Notes: a model not told the origin generated them from the letters alone. DNA of 54,347 nt from Mucilaginibacter polytrichastri (GCF_001911425.1 NZ_MPPL01000001.1:5537079-5591425); one strand, 5' to 3'. Shown: positions 1 to 8,330, counted from the stretch's first letter. Numbers and translations are program-made.

Positions 1-2471
1 TTAACAGGTTTCTTCTTGGTTTCCGTATAAACTACACCACCCAAAGCTAATACCAGTAATATTGATCCTGCTAAAGAAATACCTTCGCCGGTATAGTATG
101 ATGCCGGGTGAAAGATAAACTCGATCTTGTGGTTACCTACCGGTATTTGTGCGGCACGTAATATATAATCGGCACGGAAATAGGGTTTCTCAACACCATC
201 AATCAGCATCTTCCATCCTTTATCGTAATAAATTTCAGAGAATACAGCAATCATGGTAGCAGTAGAGCCACTTTGATAAACCAAATGATCTGGTGAGTAA
301 CTGGTTAAAGTGATATTGGCAGATGGATCAACCGAAGTTTGTTTTTCGTCAATTACACTGCGGAACTTTTTGTCTACAATGGCTTCATCTTTGGGTGCAA
401 AGCTGCTAATCACCTGCATTTCCTGATCGGCATTATCTACATAACGCACGCTTTTTACAAACCACGCATGGCCGCAAGCCGTAGCATTAGCCTGCATGCT
501 TAAAGTTTGCGATTTTTGGTCGGCATTGATGATGTATTTGGTGTTCAACATGTCTAATACATCCTGGTTAACACTTTTGCTCATCTGGTTATCCAGCAAT
601 TCGTCATAACGTTTTAAACGCGCTGCAGAATAACCACCTATTGACTTATAGAAATAAGGCGTAATTGCATCTTGTTTCAATGGTTGTGTTAAATCTATCA
701 CGCGGAAATCGGGGTCTTTATCGCGCAAAATAATTTGGTCAACTTCACGTGGCTGTGGCTTTTGAATATCAGCTTTCGCAACAAAGCTCTCATCTTTCAG
801 GTAGCGTTTGTCTATCTGCCACATATCAATTAACGTAACAGCCAATAGTATTAAAGACAGTACTGTTGCATTAAGCTTTTGTTTAATGAATGCCCAAAGT
901 AGCCCGAAAGTAATCAGGATAAGGATTAGTGAACGGATCGCATCCGCACGTGCAAGGCCTATACGGTCTTGTACAATGGCATTGCCTATTGAATTAGCAA
1001 AATCATTATCACCTTTAAGCGCCTGAGCTAAATATTGGATAATTTGCTGGTGTTGTACCGACTTAAACGAGAAAAACAGATCTGGCATTACAGCAAGTAT
1101 TAGCGTAAAGCCACCAACAATATATAAAGCAATTTTAAGCTTTTTGAAAATCTCTGTCCGGTCTTTGGTTACTATAATCTCGTTAACAGCTAAGAAGGCC
1201 ATAATTGGGAAACATAGCGCCGCAATAACCATTATCGATTCTACCGCTCTAAACTTATTGTACAGCGGGAAGTAGTTAAAGAACAAGTCTGAGAAGAAGG
1301 CGAAGTTACGGCCATATGATAGCAACACGCTTAATACAACAGCGGCCAGTAACCACCATTTTAAACGGTTTTTAACAATAAATAAGCCCAATACAAACAG
1401 AAAACATACAATGGCACCAAAATAGAATGGGCCCTCTGTAAATTGCTTGTCGCCCCAATAGGTTGATATACCGATGCCCGCGAGTTGTTGTACATAGCCA
1501 ACTGCCTGCTCTTCCGGAATACCCTTAGAGACAAAAGCTTTTACCACGGCAGAATTATTATCCAGTGCAGCAAGCCCGGAGCCGCCACCATAAAGATTAG
1601 GCACCAGGATGGTAAAAGTTTCGCCTACGCCCTCGCTCCATTCATAAGCATAGTCTTTATCCAAACCGTTTCCAGGTTCTTTTACTGATGATTTGGTTAA
1701 GTTTGATTTTCCACGGATAGTGTCATTACTGTATTCGGCTGTACTCCAAAGGGTTGACGCATTTACAGCCAGAGCAAGCAAGGTGGCAACACCCAGGTAA
1801 GCTAAGGCCTTTGCAAATGATGGTAAGGTTTTAGTTTTTACGGCATTAAACACTTCAAATATTATCAATACTAAAATGGCTAATAGCAGGTAATAGGTCA
1901 TCTGGATATGGTTGGCACGAATCTCTATGGCTAAAAACAAAGCCGTGAGTGTGGCACCCATAAAATATTTACCGCGCAGGGTTAATATAATACCTGCCAA
2001 TATAGGCGCAAAAAAGGCGATAGCATAAGCTTGGTTAGCATGCCCTGCAACCAATAATATAATATTATACGAAGAGAATGTAACTGCAATAGCGCCGGCT
2101 GCTGCCAGCCAGGGATTAAGTTTTAAAACGCAAAATAAAAGGTAAGCCCCTAATAAAAATAATAATACGGTATCAATAGGGCTTGGAAATATTGCTTTTA
2201 AGCCACCTATAACATGCGTTGTGATGTTATTTGGATAGGGTGCCCAAATTTGAAAAGCGGGCATACCGCCTAAAATCTGGTTGGTCCATAAAATGGTAGT
2301 GTCTTTGTCGCGGTAATCCATAATCTCTTTCTGAGTGGATTGCGCGCGTGTTACGTCATTCTGACCAAGTGTTTTACCCTGGAAAGCCGGCGTAAAATAA
2401 AAGAAACAGATTGCTATAAAAATTCCAATAATGGCGAAATGTGTCCCATTTCGCTTAAACCAATTGCCCAT
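1..2471 (-). CDS. YfhO family membrane protein (3' end cut by window edge)
   Basis: A large polytopic membrane protein starting at the ATG at 2469-2471. The frame stays open to base 1, giving about 823 residues, which is close to the usual length of the family, so probably only the last codon or few are missing. The N-terminus (MGNWFKRNGTHFAII) leads into a first membrane helix, then a periplasmic-type stretch containing WTNQILGGMPAF, which I recognise from YfhO/DUF-type membrane proteins of Bacteroidota. Many further hydrophobic segments follow, and the visible C-terminus is a last helix plus a lysine-rich tail (TETKKKPV). YfhO proteins in Firmicutes are linked to glycosylation of cell-wall polymers or lipids; the role in Bacteroidota is not established. 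A TAnnTTTG box lies at 2497-2504, so the gene probably has its own promoter despite following two small minus-strand genes. Confidence 0.82.
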   Translation of the reverse strand, partial: MGNWFKRNGTHFAIIGIFIAICFFYFTPAFQGKTLGQNDVTRAQSTQKEIMDYRDKDTTILWTNQILGGMPAFQIWAPYPNNITTHVIGGLKAIFPSPIDTVLLFLLGAYLLFCVLKLNPWLAAAGAIAVTFSSYNIILLVAGHANQAYAIAFFAPILAGIILTLRGKYFMGATLTALFLAIEIRANHIQMTYYLLLAILVLIIFEVFNAVKTKTLPSFAKALAYLGVATLLALAVNASTLWSTAEYSNDTIRGKSNLTKSSVKEPGNGLDKDYAYEWSEGVGETFTILVPNLYGGGSGLAALDNNSAVVKAFVSKGIPEEQAVGYVQQLAGIGISTYWGDKQFTEGPFYFGAIVCFLFVLGLFIVKNRLKWWLLAAVVLSVLLSYGRNFAFFSDLFFNYFPLYNKFRAVESIMVIAALCFPIMAFLAVNEIIVTKDRTEIFKKLKIALYIVGGFTLILAVMPDLFFSFKSVQHQQIIQYLAQALKGDNDFANSIGNAIVQDRIGLARADAIRSLILILITFGLLWAFIKQKLNATVLSLILLAVTLIDMWQIDKRYLKDESFVAKADIQKPQPREVDQIILRDKDPDFRVIDLTQPLKQDAITPYFYKSIGGYSAARLKRYDELLDNQMSKSVNQDVLDMLNTKYIINADQKSQTLSMQANATACGHAWFVKSVRYVDNADQEMQVISSFAPKDEAIVDKKFRSVIDEKQTSVDPSANITLTSYSPDHLVYQSGSTATMIAVFSEIYYDKGWKMLIDGVEKPYFRADYILRAAQIPVGNHKIEFIFHPASYYTGEGISLAGSILLVLALGGVVYTETKKKPV

Positions 2472-2496
2472 TCGTGTTTAAAAAATAATTTATCCC

Positions 2497-2504
2497 CAAA
2501 AATA
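2497..2504 (-). promoter_or_regulatory. Bacteroidota -7 promoter box for the YfhO gene
   Basis: Reads TATTTTTG on the minus strand, matching the TAnnTTTG consensus, 25 bases upstream of the ATG. No clear -33 TTG is seen. Confidence 0.5.
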
Positions 2505-2548
2505 GAAATTTGAGCGAGATTAGGAACGATAAGTTTTTTAAGGGATAG

Positions 2549-2833
2549 TTAACAGTTAAACACTGCGTAATAGGTAAACATAGCAGCAAAAGTGGCTATG
2601 CTGATAGCGTAGGCAATGATTGTCACCTTATTAAATTCTTCGCGGTTGCGGCGTACAGTAAAAAAATTATAACTAGCCAGCCCGGCGAAGCCTACCCAAA
2701 ACGCCCAGCTGATGTGCCTGCATGATACAAACGCAGGTACAATAAGAAACAAAACTATACTGTTTGCTATTAGCAGGGTAAGTAATACCGGGGTGCCGTA
2801 GTGGCGGCGTTTAAATAATTCTTCGGGTATCAT
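2549..2833 (-). CDS. small three-helix membrane protein, unknown function
   Basis: A 94-residue protein that I do not recognise as a named family. It has three likely membrane helices, at about residues 14-35, 43-60 and 71-92. A basic loop (RRNREEFNK) sits between helices two and three, suggesting that this loop is cytoplasmic. It starts 9 bases after the stop of the DUF4834 gene, so the two are almost certainly co-transcribed. The long uninterrupted frame, membrane-protein composition and operon spacing support a real gene. No catalytic motif is visible. Alternatives are a small integral-membrane accessory protein or a remnant of a larger transporter; I see nothing that decides between them. 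Confidence 0.7.
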   Translation of the reverse strand: MIPEELFKRRHYGTPVLLTLLIANSIVLFLIVPAFVSCRHISWAFWVGFAGLASYNFFTVRRNREEFNKVTIIAYAISIATFAAMFTYYAVFNC

Positions 2834-2842
2834 TAATGAGGG

Positions 2843-3091
2843 TTATTTAACCTCTTCGTAGTCAACAAATTCACCTTCAGAATCTGGAATGGCGCCTTTT
2901 TGAGCCGGGGGCATATAATCTACCTTAATTGCACCGGTAGGTTTTGGCTGTTTGTATTGTTGCTGCGCATTTTGTTGTTGTTGCGCCTTATTTACCATGC
3001 CCTGAAAAAGCATAGGCAGAAACCAACGCACCAAACTACGCAGGATGTACAGGATACATATAGAAATGATCAGAAAACGGATCAAAAGCAT
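2843..3091 (-). CDS. DUF4834 family small membrane protein
   Basis: An 82-residue protein with one N-terminal membrane helix (about residues 2-20), a basic and Gln/Asn-rich middle (QQQQNAQQQ around residues 37-45), and the acidic C-terminal motif GEFVDYEEVK that marks DUF4834 in Bacteroidota. The function of the family is unknown; single-helix topology with a cytosolic tail is the likely arrangement. The gene is first in a minus-strand run with the 94-residue membrane protein. It has a good promoter: TATATTTG at 3111-3118 with a TTG 18 bases further upstream. Confidence 0.85.
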   Translation of the reverse strand: MLLIRFLIISICILYILRSLVRWFLPMLFQGMVNKAQQQQNAQQQYKQPKPTGAIKVDYMPPAQKGAIPDSEGEFVDYEEVK

Positions 3092-3110
3092 ATCTTAAAA
3101 TTTAGCTTTA

Positions 3111-3118
3111 CAAATATA
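3111..3118 (-). promoter_or_regulatory. Bacteroidota promoter (-7 box) for the DUF4834 gene
   Basis: TATATTTG on the minus strand, with a -33-like TTG at 3137-3139, 18 bases upstream. The box is about 20 bases from the ATG at 3091. This is one of the best matches to the phylum consensus in the window. Confidence 0.65.
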
Positions 3119-3203
3119 AGTATATAATGTTGAACGCAAAATGTAGCGAGTTGTTACAGAGCTGCAATTTGCTGACACTAATTTAGCAATTAGCTATTCG
3201 ATG

Positions 3204-3251
3204 ATTTGTTAATGAGGTGTTAAGTATTACCAAATTACCTCATTAACAAAT
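3204..3251. repeat. perfect 15-bp inverted repeat downstream of uvrB
   Basis: Arms at 3204-3218 (ATTTGTTAATGAGGT) and 3237-3251 are exact reverse complements with an 18-base loop. It starts 7 bases beyond the uvrB stop codon. It may act as a terminator or mRNA 3'-end stabiliser, but there is no T-tract on the minus strand after it. Confidence 0.6.
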
Positions 3252-3258
3252 TATAGCA

Positions 3259-5283
3259 TTATTTTTCGCTCAGTTTCTTTTCCAAAGCAAACATTTCATC
3301 GCGCAGTTTGGCGGCTTGTAAAAAGTCCATATCCTTGGCAGCGGCAAGCATTTCTTTCTTGGTATTGTCTATCGCCTTTTTCAGGTCGCCTTTGCTCATG
3401 TATTGTACAATTGGGTCGGCGGCCATGCTTACAATGTTTTCTTCTTCAATATAAGGCCTTTGTACACCGCCTTTAAAGTCCATCACCGAGGTTTGCTCCA
3501 TAATAGATTCGCGCGATTTGCCTACCGTTTTCGGCGTAATGCCATGTTCGGTATTGTAAGCCACCTGTTTTTCCCTGCGTCGGGTGGTTTCATCCATCGT
3601 AATCTGCATGCTGTCGGTAATTTTATCAGCATACATAATAACCCGGCCTCTGTCGTTACGGGCGGCGCGGCCAATGGTCTGGATCAAGGAACGTTCAGAT
3701 CGAAGGAAACCTTCTTTGTCAGCATCCAGAATAGCAACCAAAGACACTTCGGGTAAATCAAGCCCCTCGCGTAGTAGGTTGATCCCTATGAGTACGTCAA
3801 ACTCACCAAGGCGCAGTCCTCTTAAAATTTCCACCCGCTCCATGGTTTTTACCTCAGAGTGAATGTAGCGGCACTTAATGCCGAGGCGATCCATGTACTT
3901 GGCCAACTCTTCCGACATCCGTTTGGTGAGCGTAGTTACCAGTACCCGGTCGCCCATTTTAATGGTTTTGTCCACTTCATCAAGTAGGTCATCTACCTGG
4001 TTAATAATCGGGCGAATCTCAATTTCAGGATCTAACAAACCTGTTGGCCTGATCACCTGTTCTATCACCACCCCTTCAGATTTTTCCAGTTCAAAATCAC
4101 CCGGCGTTGCACTTACGTAAATGGTCTGCGGAGCCAGCTTTTCAAACTCCTGGAAGTTAAGCGGGCGGTTATCCAGCGCTGCAGGCAGGCGGAAACCATA
4201 TTCGACCAATGAGATTTTACGCGACCTATCGCCGCCATACATGGCGCGGATCTGCGGTACGGTTACGTGGCTCTCATCAATCACCATCAGGTAATCATCC
4301 GGGAAATAATCCAGCAAGCAGAAAGGGCGCGCACCCGGCTGCCGGCCGTCGAAGAATCGGGAATAATTTTCGATACCCGAGCAATAGCCCAGTTCGCGAA
4401 TCATTTCCAGGTCGTAGTTAACCCTTTCTTCCAATCGCTTGGCTTCTAAAAAGCGCTGATCATCTATGAACTGCTTTTTACGCATTTCCAGTTCTTCCTG
4501 TATGGCCCAGATAGATTTGGTAAACCTGTCGCGCGGTGCTACATATAAGTTGGCCGGGAAAAGTACCATGTTCGGCATTTTCTCAATGGTTTTACCATTG
4601 GCTGGGTCAAAGCTGCTCAGCTCTTCTATATCGTCGCCATAAAAGGATACGCGGTAGGCATAATCCAGGTAGGCGGGGTAAATATCAACAGTATCGCCTT
4701 TTACACGGAAAGTACCGCGTTTAAAATCGGCTGTGGTGCGGGAGTACAATATCTCGACCAGGCGGTGCAAAAATGCATTACGGCTTACGCGGGTACCCAC
4801 GGCAAACTTAAATACCGAGTTCGAAAAATCCTCCGGGTTCCCCATACCATAGATGCAGGAGATTGACGATACCACGATGACATCCCTGCGGCCCGACATT
4901 AATGACGAGGTGGTACGCAAACGCAGCTTTTCGATTTCCTCGTTAATTTGCAGGTCTTTTTCTATATAGGTATTGGTGGTAGGTATAAAAGCCTCCGGCT
5001 GGTAATAATCGTAGTAGGAAACGAAATAGTTAACCGCATTCTCCGGAAAAAACTGTTTAAACTCACCATAAAGTTGTGCAGCAAGCGTTTTGTTATGGCT
5101 AAGTACCAGGGTAGGTTTCTGGGTTTGCTCTATAACATTGGCTATGGTAAACGTTTTGCCCGAGCCGGTAACGCCTAAAAGGGTCTGGTAGTTTTCGCCG
5201 GCCTCTACACCAGTAACCAATTGTTTAATGGCTTCGGGCTGATCGCCGGAGGGAACGTATTGTGAACTTAGTTTAAAATCCAT
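3259..5283 (-). CDS. uvrB: UvrABC excinuclease subunit B
   Basis: UvrB is the damage-verifying helicase-like subunit of nucleotide excision repair; it takes over from UvrA2 and recruits UvrC. From the chosen start (MDFKLSSQYV) the protein has 674 residues, the normal size. Walker A is GVTGSGKT at 37-44, the beta-hairpin that probes DNA contains YYDYYQPEA near 90-98, and the DESH Walker B motif follows. Helicase motifs of the second RecA-like domain (LREGLDLPEVSLV, QTIGRAARN) are intact. The UVR motif that contacts UvrC occupies roughly the last 35 residues. An in-frame ATG 48 bases upstream exists, but a TATTTTTG promoter box (5289-5296) lies between the two ATGs and family alignment begins at the inner one, so I chose 5283. 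The gene stands alone; uvrA and uvrC are not in the window. Confidence 0.97.
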   Translation of the reverse strand: MDFKLSSQYVPSGDQPEAIKQLVTGVEAGENYQTLLGVTGSGKTFTIANVIEQTQKPTLVLSHNKTLAAQLYGEFKQFFPENAVNYFVSYYDYYQPEAFIPTTNTYIEKDLQINEEIEKLRLRTTSSLMSGRRDVIVVSSISCIYGMGNPEDFSNSVFKFAVGTRVSRNAFLHRLVEILYSRTTADFKRGTFRVKGDTVDIYPAYLDYAYRVSFYGDDIEELSSFDPANGKTIEKMPNMVLFPANLYVAPRDRFTKSIWAIQEELEMRKKQFIDDQRFLEAKRLEERVNYDLEMIRELGYCSGIENYSRFFDGRQPGARPFCLLDYFPDDYLMVIDESHVTVPQIRAMYGGDRSRKISLVEYGFRLPAALDNRPLNFQEFEKLAPQTIYVSATPGDFELEKSEGVVIEQVIRPTGLLDPEIEIRPIINQVDDLLDEVDKTIKMGDRVLVTTLTKRMSEELAKYMDRLGIKCRYIHSEVKTMERVEILRGLRLGEFDVLIGINLLREGLDLPEVSLVAILDADKEGFLRSERSLIQTIGRAARNDRGRVIMYADKITDSMQITMDETTRRREKQVAYNTEHGITPKTVGKSRESIMEQTSVMDFKGGVQRPYIEEENIVSMAADPIVQYMSKGDLKKAIDNTKKEMLAAAKDMDFLQAAKLRDEMFALEKKLSEK

Positions 5284-5288
5284 TATAT

Positions 5289-5296
5289 CAAAAATA
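5289..5296 (-). promoter_or_regulatory. uvrB promoter -7 box, almost touching the start codon
   Basis: TATTTTTG on the minus strand ends 5 bases before the uvrB ATG at 5283, implying little or no 5' leader. It decides the start choice for uvrB. Confidence 0.6.
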
Positions 5297-5459
5297 CAAT
5301 AACTAAAAGGGAAAGCTAATTGATTTAGCAAAAATTACTTTGGATAAATATTTTATCTGTTAATAACTTAGTTTGTTGATTTGTTTATGAAAAAACAATC
5401 ATTATAATTTGTTGATTCACAATTATCAACGTTTAACTCTTTATCCTCAAATTATCTCA

Positions 5460-5493
5460 GTGGCAAATGAGTGGAACATTCCACATGTGCCAC
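5460..5493. promoter_or_regulatory. nested dyad, possible operator
   Basis: Inner arms GTGGAA (5471-5476) and TTCCAC (5479-5484) flank a 2-base centre; outer arms GTGGCA (5460-5465) and TGCCAC (5488-5493) surround them. The symmetrical nesting resembles a protein-binding site; the binding protein is unknown. Confidence 0.4.
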
Positions 5494-5626
5494 TTGTTCC
5501 ATTTTGCAAACATAAAAGTCATTTTTTAAGTTGCTAATTGATGTTAAATTCCTTGTAATTAATTAGTTATTATGAAATTCTGATTAAGCTCATGTTCCAC
5601 TTTTGCTGGCATAAAAGTAATTTTAA
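5494..5626. repeat. pair of imperfect ~34-bp direct repeats
   Basis: 5494-5528 and 5593-5626 share TGTTCCA, TTTTGC, CATAAAAGT and ATTTT in the same order with one indel and a few substitutions, about 100 bases apart. TGTTCCA is also present, inverted, in the neighbouring dyad. Confidence 0.5.
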
Positions 5627-5710
5627 TGACAAGAATTTGGCACTAAAGCGAATTCGAACTTCGGGCATCCAGATATCATCCGCATATTTGCATATCCGCA
5701 CATCTACAAC

Positions 5711-6406
5711 ATGAATAACTACCGCCACCTCTTCTTTGACCTCGACCATACCATTTGGGATTTTGATAAAAATGCTGAAGAAACCTTGCACGAGCTTTAC
5801 CATCAGTATCAGTTAAAAGACCTCGGTCTGCATTCGGCCGACCGTTTCATCGAGACTTATACCGCACATAACCACCGCCTTTGGGCCGAATATCACATGG
5901 GCCGCATTAGCAAAGATACCCTGCGCGAAATGCGTTTTAAACAAACTTTCCTCGACCTGGGCTTGCACCCCGATGTGATACCTGCTGAATTTGAAGATGA
6001 TTATGTACGTTTGGGCCCCACCAAACTCAATCTTTTCCCCGGTGCGCACGAAACGCTGGCGTATTTAAAAGGCAAGTATACCCTGCACCTGATCTCGAAT
6101 GGTTTCCGCGAATCTACCGAGATGAAGGTAAGCAATACCAACCTGGCCCAATACTTCGATAATGTGATCATCTCTGAAATTGTAGGCGTAAACAAACCCG
6201 ATAAGGCCATTTTTGAACATGCCCTCCAACTGGCAGGAGCAGAAAAGTACGAAAGCGTGATGATTGGCGACAGTATAGAGGCCGATATAATGGGTGCGCT
6301 AAACTTTGGTATAGACGCCATATATTTTAATCCCGCCGGTTTGCCGAAACTAGATGTGGTTGAAATAGAGATCAGGAGTTTGAGCGAGTTGATGGGGATG
6401 TTATAG
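5711..6406 (+). CDS. HAD-superfamily hydrolase, YjjG-type pyrimidine nucleotidase
   Basis: A 231-residue HAD phosphatase. Motif I is FFDLDHT with the nucleophile Asp10 and general acid Asp12; the cap is helical (residues about 17-95, type C1). Motif II is ISNGF (Ser129), motif III is Lys162 in VNKPDKAIF, and motif IV is MIGDSIEADI (185-194). Overall pattern and length match the YjjG family, which removes phosphate from pyrimidine nucleoside monophosphates, including non-canonical ones, and helps clean nucleotide pools. Other small phosphorylated substrates are possible because HAD enzymes are promiscuous. The gene is divergent from uvrB and convergent with the channel gene. A weak promoter box (CATATTTG) lies at 5683-5690. 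Confidence 0.88.
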   Translation: MNNYRHLFFDLDHTIWDFDKNAEETLHELYHQYQLKDLGLHSADRFIETYTAHNHRLWAEYHMGRISKDTLREMRFKQTFLDLGLHPDVIPAEFEDDYVRLGPTKLNLFPGAHETLAYLKGKYTLHLISNGFRESTEMKVSNTNLAQYFDNVIISEIVGVNKPDKAIFEHALQLAGAEKYESVMIGDSIEADIMGALNFGIDAIYFNPAGLPKLDVVEIEIRSLSELMGML

Positions 6407-6452
6407 AAAAAGGGTCCAGAATAGAGAATTAAGACAAAGCAGGTTGTGGTAG

Positions 6453-6472
6453 AGGCACAACACTTTGTGCCT
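6453..6472. repeat. 8-bp-stem palindrome between convergent genes
   Basis: AGGCACAA (6453-6460) and TTGTGCCT (6465-6472) form a tight hairpin with a 4-base loop in the gap between the HAD and channel genes. There is no T-tract on either side. It resembles short interspersed palindromes of the GTAGAG...-type found in some Bacteroidota and cyanobacteria, or could be a bidirectional terminator. Confidence 0.5.
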
Positions 6473-6515
6473 GCCGAAATGAAAGACCGGGCTTTTAAAA
6501 ACAGGTATTGTGTAT

Positions 6516-7175
6516 CTACGCAATATTATGTCTTTGCTCTGCCTGTATATACTTTCCGATAATAATGCCGGTTAAAAATACGGTATAGATATGCCCGGTA
6601 AGCCCCATTAGCATTACAGACCTTTTGGCGGTAAGGGTTAATGGTACAATATCGCCATAGCCAATGGTAAGCAGGGTGGTGAAACTGAAATACGACAAGT
6701 TAGAGAAACGAACTGTGCCCAAACCCACGTTTGAGTAAGAATGAGGCATGTTTACTTCGATAGTGATAAACAAAATGGCCCCGGCCAGGCAAAGTAGTAT
6801 AAAGCCGCAAAGCACTGTTGCCATCATCTCGGCTGATACCCGGCGGGCAGTAAAAATTTTCTGATATACTTTTAGCGATATTAAGATAAAATACAGGAAG
6901 TAAATGACGAGTATAATGCCTGCGCCCAAACGGGTAAAGTAGCAGCAGTTAAATAATGAAATGGCGATGGTTAACCCAATCATACTGCCAATGGTGTAGC
7001 GTAACTTCTTCTCGTCGAAAAATACAAACAGGGCAACTACCATATTTTGCAGGGGCAGCAGGATGATAGAAAATACCATACTGCGCGGCATGTCGCCAAA
7101 TATTAACAGCACAAAGCTAACTACCAGAATTTCGTATTTGTTGCGGCCTATAAAGGCCCTTAATTTATTAAGCAT
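6516..7175 (-). CDS. potassium-channel family protein
   Basis: A 219-residue membrane protein with the K+ selectivity filter TIGYGD at residues 170-175, preceded by a pore helix (YFSFTTLL) and followed by a last helix (about 185-205). Four further hydrophobic segments lie before the pore unit, at about 13-28, 33-53, 61-80 and 85-101, and one at 115-138 is the outer pore helix. There is no arginine-rich S4-type sensor and no cytoplasmic RCK or cyclic-nucleotide domain after the last helix, only a short tail. The likely role is a small ungated or membrane-sensing K+ channel in the inner membrane. It is alone between convergent and divergent neighbours. Confidence 0.85.
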   Translation of the reverse strand: MLNKLRAFIGRNKYEILVVSFVLLIFGDMPRSMVFSIILLPLQNMVVALFVFFDEKKLRYTIGSMIGLTIAISLFNCCYFTRLGAGIILVIYFLYFILISLKVYQKIFTARRVSAEMMATVLCGFILLCLAGAILFITIEVNMPHSYSNVGLGTVRFSNLSYFSFTTLLTIGYGDIVPLTLTAKRSVMLMGLTGHIYTVFLTGIIIGKYIQAEQRHNIA

Positions 7176-7474
7176 ATTGCCTGCTGTTTTTGAATGAAAG
7201 ATTGAGTACAGCTGTTATGAATAATATGCCTTTTTAGTTTTTGGGTGTTTGATTTTCTGTAAAAAAAGCAAATACAAACAGAAACAAAAAAAGGGATAGA
7301 CCAACAGTCTGTTTATACCGACGGAGCTACATTTAAAGATTAAAATTGGCTGATTTTATAGCGTGGATTTATAACGTATTTTGCCATTAATGATATTCCT
7401 AAAGCCTCTATTTATTAATCAATGAAAACTTGCAGGGGCCATGTTTGTTAATAATTGCAGATACCCCTGGCAAA

Positions 7475-8029
7475 GTGAAAATAAATCAACAACGGAAACG
7501 GATAGAGGAGGCGCTGGATAAATACCGTAGCTGGCTGGACGATATAACAGATAGCCGGTTTGGCGAAACGCCGCCTATTGGCGGCTGGAGCTATGCCGAA
7601 GTTTACTCACATATTTTGCAATCAGACTTTAGTTCGCTGATTGCTGCAGAAAAATGCGCCCGTAAAACAGGGGTACTAACAGCTAAAGGAACCAATCTCT
7701 TTGGGAGGTTTGTTTTGCTTACGGGCATTCTTCCCCGTGCTAAAATGCCGGAAATGTATGTTTCGGCATCTAAAAAGATCAGTAAAGAGGAAGCCCGTAA
7801 CTTACTAATCAGGGTGCGCAGCCGCCTGGATAGTGTGATGGAAGTATTGCGCAACGCCCCCCAGGATTATAAAATTAAACACCCACGGCTGGGTATGCTC
7901 AATGCCGAACAATGGCTAAAGTTTACCCGCATACATACCGAGCATCACTTAAAACAACTGGAGCGGATCAAAAAGAGCTTTGACGAAAATGTTCCGTCGC
8001 AACCTGTACAGGAAGTAAAAGAGTTTTAG
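7475..8029 (+). CDS. DinB-family protein (putative metal-dependent, YfiT-like fold)
   Basis: The protein has the four-helix DinB/YfiT signature: an N-terminal helix (IEEALDKYRSWLDDI), WSYAEVYSHIL with the first metal-ligand histidine, and the C-terminal pair in THEHHLKQLERI. Such proteins bind a divalent metal; some are thiol S-transferases, most have no assigned reaction. The start is uncertain: the frame is open to a TTG at 7430, but the first 15 residues look non-conserved and the GTG at 7475 gives MKINQQRKRIEEALDKY, the usual distance before helix one (184 residues). No ATG is available in frame. The gene has no obvious partner; its 3' side carries an orphan half of a repeat also found near 19.4-20.0 kb. 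Confidence 0.78.
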   Translation: MKINQQRKRIEEALDKYRSWLDDITDSRFGETPPIGGWSYAEVYSHILQSDFSSLIAAEKCARKTGVLTAKGTNLFGRFVLLTGILPRAKMPEMYVSASKKISKEEARNLLIRVRSRLDSVMEVLRNAPQDYKIKHPRLGMLNAEQWLKFTRIHTEHHLKQLERIKKSFDENVPSQPVQEVKEF

Positions 8030-8048
8030 TTTTACATTGATCTCTTTT

Positions 8049-8076
8049 GTCATTCTGACGAAGGAAGAATCTTCTT
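8049..8076 (+). repeat. orphan half of the GTCATTC hairpin repeat
   Basis: Begins GTCATTCTGA and continues through GAAGAATCTTCTT, like the left arm of the complete copies at 19353-20006. No matching opposite arm follows, so this is a degenerate or single-arm copy. Confidence 0.6.
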
Positions 8077-8303
8077 AGTTACTGCAAGTTTTCCCCACGC
8101 TACGGCAAGTTTCTAACTTTGGTGTGGATGAAATAAAAACTAACCCAGGCTAAACTTCCAACTATTCCTTCAGTCTATCGTATACACAAACAGGCAAACA
8201 ACTCTGAAATTGAAATTCGGTATGCGGGATAATAAATAGTTTTCACCAACTGTAACATCCTGATATTTAATACCGTCTTAACAGTAAGATAATTTCAGTA
8301 ACT

Positions 8304-8311
8304 TAACTTTG
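8304..8311 (+). promoter_or_regulatory. promoter -7 box for the 36-residue membrane peptide
   Basis: TAACTTTG, an exact TAnnTTTG match, 19 bases before the ATG at 8331. No convincing -33 TTG. Confidence 0.5.
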
Positions 8312-8330
8312 TCACTAATAAAAGGTTAAA

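Larger units (their letters stand above)
5284..5710. other. divergent intergenic region between uvrB and the HAD gene
   Basis: A 427-base AT-rich gap with no convincing gene. It holds the uvrB -7 box at its left end, dyads at 5411-5430 and 5460-5493, a pair of imperfect direct repeats (5494-5528 and 5593-5626), and an off-by-one -7 box (CATATTTG, 5683-5690) 20 bases before the HAD start. Confidence 0.6.
8030..8330. other. intergenic stretch with an orphan repeat half
   Basis: No gene is seen. It contains the GTCATTC repeat fragment at 8049-8076 and the promoter of the 36-residue membrane peptide at its right end. Confidence 0.5.

Noticed and set aside
3403..4724. Several plus-strand open frames inside uvrB
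   Set aside because: They are antisense to an intact, fully conserved uvrB and resemble no protein family.
5460..5493. A LexA/SOS box upstream of uvrB
   Set aside because: The dyad does not match any LexA consensus I know; only a generic operator is claimed.
5570..5803. A 77-residue minus-strand frame
   Set aside because: It begins inside the HAD gene and continues through the repeat-containing intergenic region; no motif or promoter supports it.
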